Source of the DNA: Pseudarthrobacter naphthalenicus
GTDB taxonomy: Bacteria; Actinomycetota; Actinomycetes; Actinomycetales; Micrococcaceae
Reading direction: 5' to 3'
Assembly (NCBI RefSeq): GCF_029076445.1
Contig: NZ_JARESG010000025.1
Coordinates: 1-44,745 of the forward strand
DNA length: 44,745 bases
Made by a program: the position numbers and the translations under genes. The notes under the pieces are model-generated. The model saw only the letters and a program-made list of their open reading frames with translations, did not search any database and had not been told where the DNA came from. The first letter of the stretch is position 1, and each line of letters opens with the position of its first letter. This document shows positions 24,341-32,955 of the stretch, piece after piece.

Positions 24341-25225
24341 CTATTGCTCGATTGCGTGACCATCAGTATCCAAGTGATCGCGCCACGAGCGTTTGGCCTT
24401 CCAACCCAGCATGCGTTCCGCTTTTGCGCAGGAGATCCCGGAGGCGTCGAAACGATCCAGTTTCCGCAGTTCGATCTGATCGCCGTAGTGCTCCTTAAGT
24501 ATGGCGGCGAAGTCTCGGCCGCCGACGTTATCGGGATTGGCAATGTAGAAGACCTCGTGGCCGGGGATGTCAGACTCGACGGCCAGCAAAATCGCATCCG
24601 CGAGATCCTCCGAGTCAACGTAACTCCAGAGGTTTGGACTGAGATTCCCGGCATCGCGGACTTGGGCACCCAAGTTCCGTTCATAGTTACCTGTGTGCTG
24701 GACGTGACTCGGACGGATGGAAATGCAGCGCATGTTGCTCCGGCGAACAGCGGCGTCGCATAGCTCTTCGCCGAACAATTTGGACAGCGCATACGGATCC
24801 TGCGGCCGGATCGGGTGGCTCTCGTCGACAGGTGCGTAGTCCGGGAGAACCGGGCGCTCGGGGAAGAAGAACCCAGGAACGGTCTCGCTGGAGATGTTGA
24901 CGAAGACTTTAACGCCTGCCCGCACAGATGCCTCAATCATGTTGAAGGTACCCATGGTGTTGTTCTGGAAGACAACGTGCGGGGGGTTATGTGTTGGTTC
25001 GGGAATCGCGCCGGCATGGACCACCGCGTCGAAGCCACGAACTATTCCGTAGACCTGACCGGCGTCAGTAAGGTCAGCCTGTTGGTAATCGGGTTCGCCC
25101 GGGAGAATCCGGTCGAATGCGTGGCGTCCGAGGTCCGATCCGGTGACCTCGTGTCCGCCAGAGATAAGGGCGCGAACAACTGCGGTGCCGACCTTACCGC
25201 GTGAACCGGTTACGAGAACTTTCAT
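24341..25225 (-). CDS. NAD-dependent epimerase/dehydratase, extended SDR (294 aa)
   Basis: AGGAG eight bases before the ATG sets the start. The Rossmann motif VLVTGSRGKVGTAVV at the N-terminus binds NAD. The active site is NISSE...YALSK (Tyr-x-x-x-Lys), and PSHVQHTGNYE follows. This is an extended SDR like the uronate dehydrogenase and UDP-sugar epimerase group. In a sugar cluster it could oxidise a sugar acid or epimerise an intermediate. The spacing to dhaL (139 bp) and to the kinase (229 bp) is larger than in the transporter part, so an internal promoter is possible. Confidence 0.85.
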   Translation of the reverse strand: MKVLVTGSRGKVGTAVVRALISGGHEVTGSDLGRHAFDRILPGEPDYQQADLTDAGQVYGIVRGFDAVVHAGAIPEPTHNPPHVVFQNNTMGTFNMIEASVRAGVKVFVNISSETVPGFFFPERPVLPDYAPVDESHPIRPQDPYALSKLFGEELCDAAVRRSNMRCISIRPSHVQHTGNYERNLGAQVRDAGNLSPNLWSYVDSEDLADAILLAVESDIPGHEVFYIANPDNVGGRDFAAILKEHYGDQIELRKLDRFDASGISCAKAERMLGWKAKRSWRDHLDTDGHAIEQ

Positions 25226-25364
25226 CTTTTCTGCTCCTCATATGTTGTGCTCCGGCGGGCATACGGCCATTCAGGGGCCGCATGCCCGGGTTTCGCTGGC
25301 TGCTACGTCACCTCGCCGCGGGCGGACGTAATGCTGATGAGAGCGGTGAGGGGACCTGCAGAAT

Positions 25365-25991
25365 CTACGAGTGGGCGGGCACGCTGGCTTTTCGCCAGGC
25401 TTCCAGGAAACGCCACATCGCTGTCGCGCCAGGATCCTGAAGGCCGATGCTTCGCTCCTGGAGCCAAGCGGCCCGGCCGCGCCGCGAACGCAACGAACGT
25501 GTATCCACCACGGCCTTTTCTGCCGCGGCGATGGCAGCGTCCAGCCCGCTGGTTGCATCTTGGCCTATGTCGAGTGCGTCCGCCGCAGGCATGATGGCAT
25601 CGACGATGGTCTTGTCCCCCAACTGTGTCTTGCCGCGCTGGGCGATGTTGTCCCCGGCGGCGCGAACAAAGCGTGCTGCCGCGGCGATGTCCACGTCCTC
25701 AACGTCCTTCCAGACCTTAGATCCCGCGAGCAGTCCGCCGGCCACTAGCGCAGCCATGGTGGATGGGTTGGCGTTGGCAAAAGCCTTTGCGCAGGTCCGG
25801 GCGATCTCCGAGGGGGTGGCGCCTTCCGGCAGTTCGCCAAGAGCGTCGATAACCGCACCCGCGCCGAGGGTGATGGTGATGCCCAGGTCGCCGTCTCCCA
25901 GTGCCTGGTCGAGGTCACGCAGCTCGTCCGCATACTTGACGACCTCTTTGAGGCTTCCTTGGATCTGTTCAATGAGCCGTGTCGAGTGCAT
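25365..25991 (-). CDS. dhaL: DhaL-like kinase subunit (208 aa)
   Basis: This is the nucleotide-binding half of a dihydroxyacetone kinase-type enzyme. It has RDLDQALGDGDLGITI with the Mg-binding Asp residues at about 28, 33 and 35, and later NPSTMAALVAGGLLAG and TIVDAIMPAADAL. It starts 3 bp after the DhaK-like gene, so the two should be translated together as a complex. No DhaM, EI or HPr is present nearby, so phosphate is probably taken directly from ATP. The gene symbol reflects the family, not a proven substrate. Confidence 0.9.
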   Translation of the reverse strand: MHSTRLIEQIQGSLKEVVKYADELRDLDQALGDGDLGITITLGAGAVIDALGELPEGATPSEIARTCAKAFANANPSTMAALVAGGLLAGSKVWKDVEDVDIAAAARFVRAAGDNIAQRGKTQLGDKTIVDAIMPAADALDIGQDATSGLDAAIAAAEKAVVDTRSLRSRRGRAAWLQERSIGLQDPGATAMWRFLEAWRKASVPAHS

Positions 25992-25994
25992 GGT

Positions 25995-26996
25995 TCAAAC
26001 CTCCAGGAAGAAGGGCGAGGAGGCCGGTGCTTCTAGCAGCGCCAGACGGTCATCGTTGAGCTTGAGAAGTGAGATGGAAGCGCCGGCCATCTCCAGGCTG
26101 GTCGCGTATTCGCCGATGTAGTTCTTGTTGATCAAAACACCGTGACCTGAGAGGATCTGGTGCACACGGCGGTACATGACGTAGAGCTCTTCCAGCGGCG
26201 TGGCGCCCATTCCGTTTACGAGAACGGCGACGCGGTCACCCTCGGCGAGCTCAAGATCTTCAACAAGCGCGCCAACCAGGCGGTCTGTGATGGCGTCCGC
26301 GGGCTCCAGGGCCCCGCGGTGGATGCCGGGCTCACCGTGGATCCCGATTCCGATTTCCATTTCGCCGTCAGGCAGGTCGAAGCTCAGCGAACCAGTTGTG
26401 GGAAGGATGGTTGGCGATAGGCCGATTCCCATCGTCGCCGTATTATCGACGATGTCCTCGGCGACCACTGCAACCTTGTCGAGGCTGTCCCCGCGCTCGG
26501 CTGCCGCGCCGGCGGCCTTGTAGGCGAAGATCAATCCGGCGACGCCTCGGCGCTCAAGGCGGTTGTCCTTGGGCTGGCTGGCGACATCATCTCGCCCCAC
26601 AACGGTGCGTGTCTCTATGTCCTCAAGTTCCGCCAGATCGGCAGCGAGGTCAAAGTTGAAGACGTCCCCGCCATAGTTTCCGTATAGATAGAGCACTCCG
26701 GCGCCGCCGTTGACGGCTTTCGTTGCCTCGAAGCACTGCTGGGAGCTTGGGGAGCTGAAGACATTACCGATCGCCACGCCCGAGCACAGCCCCTGGCCGA
26801 CGTAGCCCTTGAACAGCGGCAGATGTCCGGAGCCCCCGCCGGTGACAATGCCGACCCTGCCCGAGACGGGCGCATCTGCGCGGACGAGAATTCGGGGGTC
26901 ATCGCCGGGAGTCTTCAGCTTGTCAGGGTGAGCGAGGAGGATTCCCTCGATCATCTCGTTGACGAAATCCTCTGGCTTATTAATGATCTTCTTCAC
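25995..26996 (-). CDS. dhaK: DhaK-like kinase subunit, ketose-binding (333 aa)
   Basis: The GTG at 26996 begins the family-typical KKIINKPEDFVNEMIEGIL; the AGAAGA before it is only two bases away. The fold carries GGGSGHLPLFKGYVGQGL (residues about 53-70) and IGIGIHGEPGIHRG, whose His (about residue 220) forms the covalent hemiaminal with the ketose in DhaK proteins. Classical dihydroxyacetone kinases read GGGSGHEPxH in the first loop. Here it is GGGSGHLPLF, so a larger or different ketose such as a tetrulose is likely. It pairs with the DhaL-like gene directly downstream. Confidence 0.9.
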   Translation of the reverse strand: MKKIINKPEDFVNEMIEGILLAHPDKLKTPGDDPRILVRADAPVSGRVGIVTGGGSGHLPLFKGYVGQGLCSGVAIGNVFSSPSSQQCFEATKAVNGGAGVLYLYGNYGGDVFNFDLAADLAELEDIETRTVVGRDDVASQPKDNRLERRGVAGLIFAYKAAGAAAERGDSLDKVAVVAEDIVDNTATMGIGLSPTILPTTGSLSFDLPDGEMEIGIGIHGEPGIHRGALEPADAITDRLVGALVEDLELAEGDRVAVLVNGMGATPLEELYVMYRRVHQILSGHGVLINKNYIGEYATSLEMAGASISLLKLNDDRLALLEAPASSPFFLEV

Positions 26997-27073
26997 GGTC
27001 TTCTTTCTTTTGACGTGTCGGAGGTTATTGGGCGGGCAGTGTTGGACGATTCTCGCCCTCAACCCGAGGGGTT

Positions 27074-28147
27074 TCAGGTGGGTTGGACTGCGGGTTTTGT
27101 CTGGCTCCTGCGGCTGCGCCACCGGACTTGGTCGAACGCCATGGCCGCTACGAGAATCGTTCCCTGGGCGATCGCGTACTGGTATGAGGAGAGCCTCAGA
27201 GCGGTGAAGCCGCTGGAAACGATCTGCAGGGTGAGGGTGGCCAACACGACGCCAAGGACGGTGGCGAATCCGCCGTTTGGATTCGTTCCCCCAAGTACGG
27301 CGATCACGATGACCAGGAGGACGTAGGAAGCGCCGTAGTCGGCAGAGGCAGTGGGGTTGCGAGCTATGAAAAATACGCCCGCGATGCCGCTAAGCAGGCC
27401 GGTCAAGACGTAGGTGCTCATGAGCGTCCTCTGGCTCGCGATGCCTGAGTAGCGCGCCGCCGTGGGGTTCGCGCCCTGTAGCTGAATTCTGAGCCCAAGA
27501 GGGGTTCGATTGATCATGACGCCGATGGCCACGGCCAGAAGGATGAACACGAAGAATAGGGTCGGAATCCCTCCGACGGTCGAGGCCCCGATGGCCGTCA
27601 GGGCCGCAGGAGTTCCGTTCAGGGTCTTGCCTCCCGTCCAGGCAATAGCGATCCCGTTGAAGATCTGCATGGTTCCCAGGGTCGCGAGAATCGGGGTGAT
27701 GCCTACGACGGAGATCAAGACACCATTGATGCAACCTCCCGCAACTCCAACGGCGATGCCGGCGAGGAGAATGAGCGGGAATGATTGTTCCGCAAGAGTC
27801 GGATCGCCAGCGGCAACGGCCGTGTAGATCGTTGACATTGTGATGGCCGCGAGGTTGGCCGTCGCCACAAGCGACAGATCGATTCCGCCGGTGAGCATTG
27901 CCAGCATCATGGCAATCGCGAGTACACCGATTTCGGGTGAGTTCAGTGCGATATTGCGCAGATTGGTACCGCTGAGGAAGACAGAGGGCTTCAGCACTGC
28001 GAAAATTGCGAAAGCAATCACGACCAGAACCAGCATGCGTTTGACGCCGCCCTGCAGGCTCACACGGCCAAGTACGCGGGTCCACGCCGAGTCGACAGAG
28101 TCATTAAGCCGGTTCAGTGAATTCGTTTCGGTGTCGACGTTTTTCAT
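27074..28147 (-). CDS. Sugar ABC transporter permease, RbsC-like, second (357 aa)
   Basis: Eight to ten hydrophobic helices are present with the family blocks LTGGIDLSLVATANL, GGCINGVLISVVGI, ILATLGTMQIFNGI and VVIAVLGGTNPNGGFATV (inner-membrane permease of the ribose/AI-2 type). The ATG at 28147 overlaps the stop of the first permease gene as ATGA, so the two are translationally coupled and should form a heterodimeric channel. The gene ends 77 bp before the DhaK-like gene. Confidence 0.9.
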   Translation of the reverse strand: MKNVDTETNSLNRLNDSVDSAWTRVLGRVSLQGGVKRMLVLVVIAFAIFAVLKPSVFLSGTNLRNIALNSPEIGVLAIAMMLAMLTGGIDLSLVATANLAAITMSTIYTAVAAGDPTLAEQSFPLILLAGIAVGVAGGCINGVLISVVGITPILATLGTMQIFNGIAIAWTGGKTLNGTPAALTAIGASTVGGIPTLFFVFILLAVAIGVMINRTPLGLRIQLQGANPTAARYSGIASQRTLMSTYVLTGLLSGIAGVFFIARNPTASADYGASYVLLVIVIAVLGGTNPNGGFATVLGVVLATLTLQIVSSGFTALRLSSYQYAIAQGTILVAAMAFDQVRWRSRRSQTKPAVQPT

Positions 28148-29199
28148 GCTGCAACCTCCTGCTTCTGGGGGGCCTCATCGAGGATGCGGGCCTGGGTGCT
28201 CCGGCGGGAGGCTATCGCCTGGATGCCAACACCGATAATCAGAAGAACACCGACGGCGGTCCGCTGCCATGCGCTGGGGACGCCTGCCAGTATGAGGCTG
28301 TTGTAGATCACCTGGACCAGCAGGACGCCCAACGTGGTTCCCAGAACCGAACCTCGACCGCCAAAGATCGATGCTCCGCCGAGGACGACGGCGGCAATGA
28401 TGTCGAGTTCGCTGCCGACGAGGATTTGGGGGCTGGCGCTGCGTCCCATGATGACGTAGATGAGGCCGCCGACCGCTGCCATGGTGCCCGCAATGACGTA
28501 GACGGTCATCTGGGTGCGAACCACTCGGATTCCGGCCCGGCGCGCGGCCTCAACATCCCCGCCAATGGCGTAGATGCTTCGTCCGAACATCGTGCTCCGA
28601 AGGACCCAGGCGAGTCCGAGCGCCAGAAGCACCGCGGGGACCACGAGAACGTGCAGATAAGCGCTTCCGCTGGACGTGTCGACTTCGAAGAGGTTCGTCG
28701 TCGAGATCTGGGCCATCGAAGCCGGCAGATCGGCGATGTAGCGGGAACCGACGTAAGTCAGCAGGGCGCCCTTGAAGATGCCCTGAGTACCCAGGGTGAC
28801 GATAAGGGTTGGCAACCTGAACTTCGCTATTAGGAAGCCGTTGATTGCTCCCAGCGACGCTCCGATCAGGAGCGCCAGAACGAACACTCCCACAAGCCCG
28901 AGATCCGGCATCCCGGTCTCGAGCGCTCGGACCGTGGTGTAGGCCGCAAACACTGCGATAGCGGCAAATGAGACGTCAATGCCGCCGGAGATGATCACCA
29001 TGAGAACACCGAGGGCAAAAATAAGCGGCACGATCGAGCTGCGAAGGATACTGAAGGCCGTCGGCAGCGAGAAGAACACGGGGTTTGCGATGGACATGGC
29101 CACAATGAGGGCCAGGAGGACGACGGCGAGGACGCCTTCGTTGTTTGGGCCCCGGAGTAGCCGAAGTCGTGCCGGAGTATTGAGCCTCGTGCCGCTCAT
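28144..29199 (-). CDS. Sugar ABC transporter permease, RbsC-like, first (351 aa)
   Basis: The start at 29199 overlaps the ATPase stop as ATGA. It contains IISGGIDVSFAAIAVF, LGAINGFLIAKFRLPTLIVT, LGTQGIFKG and IIAAVVLGGASIFGGRGSVL, all typical of the RbsC/LsrC/RhaP branch, and about nine membrane helices. It ends in a charged tail (ARILDEAPQKQEVAA). Together with the next gene it forms the two-permease pore seen in rhamnose and AI-2 importers. Confidence 0.9.
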   Translation of the reverse strand: MSGTRLNTPARLRLLRGPNNEGVLAVVLLALIVAMSIANPVFFSLPTAFSILRSSIVPLIFALGVLMVIISGGIDVSFAAIAVFAAYTTVRALETGMPDLGLVGVFVLALLIGASLGAINGFLIAKFRLPTLIVTLGTQGIFKGALLTYVGSRYIADLPASMAQISTTNLFEVDTSSGSAYLHVLVVPAVLLALGLAWVLRSTMFGRSIYAIGGDVEAARRAGIRVVRTQMTVYVIAGTMAAVGGLIYVIMGRSASPQILVGSELDIIAAVVLGGASIFGGRGSVLGTTLGVLLVQVIYNSLILAGVPSAWQRTAVGVLLIIGVGIQAIASRRSTQARILDEAPQKQEVAA

Positions 29200-30710
29200 G
29201 CAGCCACCTTCTCTCGGATGATGTCCACAGCGACATCGTCGCCTTCGAGAACTTCGACAACCCTGCCGTGCCGTACGACAAGCACTCGGTGGCAGCAGGC
29301 CACCAGTTCGGGTGCGTCGTCTGAAATGACGATGATGCCCATCCCCTGGGCTGCTTCGGCACGGAGGATACTGAGGATCTCCGCCTTTGATCCGATATCG
29401 ACACCGACGGTCGGTCCGTTCAGCATCAGGATGCGTGGCCGGCGCGCCAGCCACTTAGCGAGTACCACGCGTTGTGCGTTTCCGCCTGAGAGTGTTCGGA
29501 CCGGGGACTGAACGTTCGGAGCCTTGACACGCAGCCGAGTGAAGAGTTCCTGGATTGTCTGCCGTACGGCTCGCAGATCAAGTGTTCCTAGGCGCGTCGT
29601 GTGCTCGTTCGGGGAACCGGCGATGATGTTGTCAGCTATCGATTTGTTCATGAAGAGCCCTTGGGTCAAGCGGTCTTCGGGGACGTACCCGATACCTGCC
29701 TCGATCGCGTCTTGGATGGAGCGGATGCGAACCTCTTTACCGTTGATCTTCACGGTTCCGGAGTCGTGCGGCACCGCGCCGAAGAGGGATTCCGCAATTT
29801 CGGTGCGTCCCGAGCCGAGGAGGCCGGTCACGCCGAGGATCTCGCCGCGCCGAAGGCTGAAAGAGACGTCCCTGTATGCCCCCTGCATCCCCAGTCGCTC
29901 AAGTTCCAGGACGACGTCTGACGCCGGGTCCAACTGGCTTACGTGGCGGGTTTCGTCCAGTTCCCGCCCAGTCATATGGAGTGCGATAGCCCTGGAATCC
30001 AACGTCGAGGCTGGGCTCGTGACAACGTTTCTGCCGGAGCGCAGGATCGCAACGCGCTGCGAAATCTTGAGGACCTCGTCCAGCTTGTGGGAAACAAAGA
30101 TGAGCCCCACCCCCTTGGCGCGCAAACGCTCTACAATCACGAACAGCCTGTCGACCTCAGTGTGTGTCAGTGCCGTAGTGGGTTCGTCCATGATCAACAC
30201 CCGTGCATCGCTGACGAGTGCGCGGCAAATCGCGGTCAGCTGCTTGTCCGCGACCGAGAGCTGCTCCACGTCGGCATCGAGATCAAGATGCAAACCCAGC
30301 TCGTCGACGATAGCCTGCGCTGCGGGACGTGCTCCCCGCGCGCTGTGAAGCCGACGTCTGCTTGCCACTGCCGCAGTCAGGACAATGTTCTCCGCCACGG
30401 TGAGGTTGGGGAATAAGGAGAAGTCCTGATAGATGACTTGGATCCCGCTTTTGATGGCGATGGTGGGGTCCATCGAAGAATACGCGTTGCCGTCGACGAC
30501 GATCTCTCCGGAATCCGGCTTCTCGGCGCCCGAGATGATCTTGATGAGCGTCGACTTTCCGCAGCCGTTTTCGCCGGCGAGGCAGAGCACCTCCCCGGGC
30601 AGCAGTTCGAGTGAGACATCGCTCAGTGCGGCGACACCACCAAATGTTTTGACAATGTTGCGCACCTCCAGCACAGGCGCGGGCGGCCCGTTGAGGGCAG
30701 TGCTTGTCAT
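29196..30710 (-). CDS. Sugar ABC transporter ATPase, two-domain RbsA-like (504 aa)
   Basis: Domain 1 has Walker A GENGCGKST (46-54), a degenerate signature LSVADKQ (151-157) and Walker B MDEPT (174-178). Domain 2 has a degenerate Walker A (GLLGSGRTE), a good signature LSGGNAQR and, where Walker B DEPT is expected, MLNGPTVGVD. It therefore probably hydrolyses ATP asymmetrically. It powers import with the two permeases on the cytosolic face. The ribosome site is AAAGG in the intercistronic DNA after a strong hairpin. Confidence 0.9.
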   Translation of the reverse strand: MTSTALNGPPAPVLEVRNIVKTFGGVAALSDVSLELLPGEVLCLAGENGCGKSTLIKIISGAEKPDSGEIVVDGNAYSSMDPTIAIKSGIQVIYQDFSLFPNLTVAENIVLTAAVASRRRLHSARGARPAAQAIVDELGLHLDLDADVEQLSVADKQLTAICRALVSDARVLIMDEPTTALTHTEVDRLFVIVERLRAKGVGLIFVSHKLDEVLKISQRVAILRSGRNVVTSPASTLDSRAIALHMTGRELDETRHVSQLDPASDVVLELERLGMQGAYRDVSFSLRRGEILGVTGLLGSGRTEIAESLFGAVPHDSGTVKINGKEVRIRSIQDAIEAGIGYVPEDRLTQGLFMNKSIADNIIAGSPNEHTTRLGTLDLRAVRQTIQELFTRLRVKAPNVQSPVRTLSGGNAQRVVLAKWLARRPRILMLNGPTVGVDIGSKAEILSILRAEAAQGMGIIVISDDAPELVACCHRVLVVRHGRVVEVLEGDDVAVDIIREKVAA

Positions 30711-30728
30711 ATCGGAACCCTTTCAGGA

Positions 30729-30761
30729 GGGCGTGGGGCACTTGGTGCTGGCCCCACGCCC
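30729..30761 (-). promoter_or_regulatory. Perfect 11-bp intercistronic hairpin between binding-protein and ATPase genes
   Basis: GGGCGTGGGGC and GCCCCACGCCC flank an 11-base loop, with no U run. Such structures after a binding-protein gene usually protect its mRNA 3' end and reduce read-through, giving more binding protein than ATPase. Confidence 0.7.
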
Positions 30762-30768
30762 GGGACTA

Positions 30769-31818
30769 TCAGAAGTTGTATTGCTTGGCAGAGGTGGCGT
30801 CCGCCTCGATTGATGCATCGCCCAGGAAGACGTTGTCGTAGCCATCGAGCTTCTTCAGGCTGTTGTAGCCCTTGATGCCCAGGTCAGTGCCGGCTTCGAT
30901 CTTTCCGCCGGTGGCAAGAACGCGGGCGATCTCAAGCTGGGCCTCTCCGGCCAGTGCCGGATCCCAGAAGAAAATCTTGTCGATTCCGCCGGTTGCGAGG
31001 TACTTGCTCGCAGCGGAGGGAATTGACGTCCCCATGACGCAGGTGTCCTTCGCCTTTCCGGCTTCTTCCACCGCACGTGCAATGCCGGGAACGTCGTTGC
31101 CGGCAGAGCCTTCAAACCCCTTGATGTTCGGGTGCTTGGCGAGGACCTCCTTGGCCTTCTGGTAAGCCGCAGCCTCGTTGTCCGTGCTTTCGATCGGATC
31201 TTCGACGAGCTTCATATCCGGGAAGTTGGACTTCTGGTAGTCGGAAGCGGCCCCGACCCACTCCATGTGCGTCTTTGCCGTGAGGCCGCCGACAAACTGC
31301 ACATATTCGCCCTTGCCTTCCATGCAAGTGCCCAAGCTCTTCATGATCTTCTGCCCGTAAACCTTGTTGTCGAAGGCCTCGATGTCGATGTCCACATTCT
31401 TGATTCCGGTTGCCTCATGCGCCACCGTGATGATGCCCTTGGCCTTGGCCTGGGCCAATACATTGGCGACGGCCTCCGGGGAATTCGGCACAACGGTGAT
31501 GGCTGTCGGCTTTTGCGCGACAAGGTCCTCAATGATTTTGATCTGCTTCTCGGGGCTGACGTCATCGCCACCTTCAGTGCGTGTGTCGATGCCGGTGCGC
31601 TTGCCATAGGCTTTCACCCCCTCGTCCATTCGGTCGAACCACGCAATGCCCTTGAGCTTCACGACTGTCACCATTGTCATGTCTGATGCTTTGGCGGCGC
31701 CGCTCGCGCCCGGGGCGGCTGCAGCGGCTCCGCCGTCATTGACAGAACCGCAGCCAGTCATGAGGACGGCCGAGACCCCTGCGGCTAGAAACGCTGATGT
31801 TCGCAAAAGCTTCATCAA
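30769..31818 (-). CDS. Sugar-binding lipoprotein, RhaS/LsrB-like (349 aa)
   Basis: AGGAG seven bases before the ATG pair sets the start. A lipobox (AVLMTGCGS, Cys about 23) anchors the protein outside the membrane. The type-I periplasmic-binding fold begins MVTVVKLKGIAWFDRMDEGV and continues with EKQIKIIEDLVAQKPTAI, GSAGNDVPGIARAVEEAG and VMGTSIPS. These blocks are closest to the rhamnose and autoinducer-2 binding proteins. It is the first gene of the minus-strand series and should be the most expressed. The ligand is unknown. Confidence 0.9.
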   Translation of the reverse strand: MMKLLRTSAFLAAGVSAVLMTGCGSVNDGGAAAAAPGASGAAKASDMTMVTVVKLKGIAWFDRMDEGVKAYGKRTGIDTRTEGGDDVSPEKQIKIIEDLVAQKPTAITVVPNSPEAVANVLAQAKAKGIITVAHEATGIKNVDIDIEAFDNKVYGQKIMKSLGTCMEGKGEYVQFVGGLTAKTHMEWVGAASDYQKSNFPDMKLVEDPIESTDNEAAAYQKAKEVLAKHPNIKGFEGSAGNDVPGIARAVEEAGKAKDTCVMGTSIPSAASKYLATGGIDKIFFWDPALAGEAQLEIARVLATGGKIEAGTDLGIKGYNSLKKLDGYDNVFLGDASIEADATSAKQYNF

Positions 31819-32006
31819 TTCACTCCTTTGTGATCACGCATTGCGGATGCCTGAATCCGCGCATCGGATTCTCCGATCTGTGCATACGCTAGGCCATATT
31901 CGCGCACAAGTCGAGAGATTCGCGCAATCTTGCAAACATCCGTGCAGACATTGCGCGAAATCGCGCATCCGTCTACTCTTTAGCTCATACCTAAGAAAGG
32001 GGCCCG
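31819..32006. promoter_or_regulatory. Divergent control region with repeated TTCGCGCA operators
   Basis: Between the binding-protein gene (-) and the DeoR gene (+) the octamer TTCGCGCA occurs at 31899-31906 and 31919-31926, exactly 20 bp apart, and inverted at 31952-31959. A close copy (ATCGCGCA) lies at 31960-31967, and a related TCCGCGCATCGGA lies near 31857-31869. The spacing fits two helical turns. The likely binder is the adjacent DeoR-family protein, acting on both promoters. Confidence 0.6.
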
Positions 32007-32762
32007 ATGTCGCGCCGCGAGGAGATCGTCGAGCTCATAGACGAGCAAGGCTTTCAGAGCGTCACTACGCTCGCCCGGAAGTATGCAGTCGATGCATCTA
32101 CGATTCGACGGGATCTGGAGCGTCTCGCCGAAGAAAAGAGAATTCGGCGCACCCACGGCGGCGCCGCACCGGCAGAGCCTTCTGCCCCAACCCGTACTAC
32201 CGAGCTGCAGTCATGGGAAAAGGCGGCAATCGGCGCTGCCACCGCCGACCGGATTCTTGAAAACCAGACGGTGCTGCTCGACAGCGGGACGACGTGTCTT
32301 GAAGTAGCCAAGCACCTTGACCACTCGCGCCTGACTGTGGTGACCCACGACTTGCTGGTTGGACTCGAGATTTCCCGCAAACCGCGCATCAACCTGGTAT
32401 TCATCGGCGGCGAGCTCCTTCCTGGCACCACCTCCATGTGGGGCCCAGCATCACTACAGCAGCTCGACAACATGCGGGTCAACGTCGCCGTTTTCGGAGC
32501 GGGAGCTGTGATGGACGACGGGATATACGCCAGCTCGAGCTACTCCATCGAGCTCAAACGCAGGATGCGCTCCGTGGCAGGCGAAGCGTTCTTCGTCGCC
32601 GACAGCTCGAAGTTCGGACGCGAGGCGCTTTTCAAGGTCTTTGGCTTCGAGGACTTTACTGCCGGAATCACGGACGATGGAATAGACCCGATCAGGGCGG
32701 CGCGCTGGCCCATCCCTCTCATTCGGGCGCCTGCGACCAACAAGCTAAAAAAGGGAGGCTAG
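32007..32762 (+). CDS. DeoR/GlpR-family transcription regulator (251 aa)
   Basis: AAAGGGG precedes the ATG by five bases. The N-terminal winged HTH reads REEIVELIDEQGFQSVTTLA and DASTIRRDLERLAEE, the DeoR signature. The C-terminal sugar-phosphate sensor has LLDSGTTCLEVAKHL, LVFIGGELLPG and ADSSKFGREALFKVF. It should repress the sugar operon until a phosphorylated intermediate made by the cluster's kinases binds. It is divergently oriented from the transporter genes. Confidence 0.9.
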   Translation: MSRREEIVELIDEQGFQSVTTLARKYAVDASTIRRDLERLAEEKRIRRTHGGAAPAEPSAPTRTTELQSWEKAAIGAATADRILENQTVLLDSGTTCLEVAKHLDHSRLTVVTHDLLVGLEISRKPRINLVFIGGELLPGTTSMWGPASLQQLDNMRVNVAVFGAGAVMDDGIYASSSYSIELKRRMRSVAGEAFFVADSSKFGREALFKVFGFEDFTAGITDDGIDPIRAARWPIPLIRAPATNKLKKGG

Positions 32763-32865
32763 CGATTTCCTTTCCGGTTCAGCAGTCCCTGGTTCTCCAA
32801 AACCCGACGGCATCTGCCTCTGCCTGCGGCGCTGTGACGGTGGGATCGGCCGGGACACCTTGCGT

Positions 32866-32889
32866 GCGCCCACAGGTGGCCGCTTTTTT
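32866..32889 (+). terminator. Likely intrinsic terminator after the regulator gene
   Basis: GCGCCCA and TGGCCGC pair with one mismatch around a CAGG loop and are followed directly by six T. It lies about 100 bp after the DeoR stop and separates it from the aldo/keto reductase gene. Confidence 0.5.
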
Positions 32890-32955
32890 CACATACCGTG
32901 GGGGGCAAGGGCCGCAGCCGGGACCTGGACTGTGACTTTTTGACGGAGGACGAAC

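Noticed and set aside
22636..31818. Plus-strand frames across the sugar operon (up to 274 codons)
   Set aside because: All are antisense shadows, rich in Ser/Arg/Pro, with no domains, opposite strongly supported genes.
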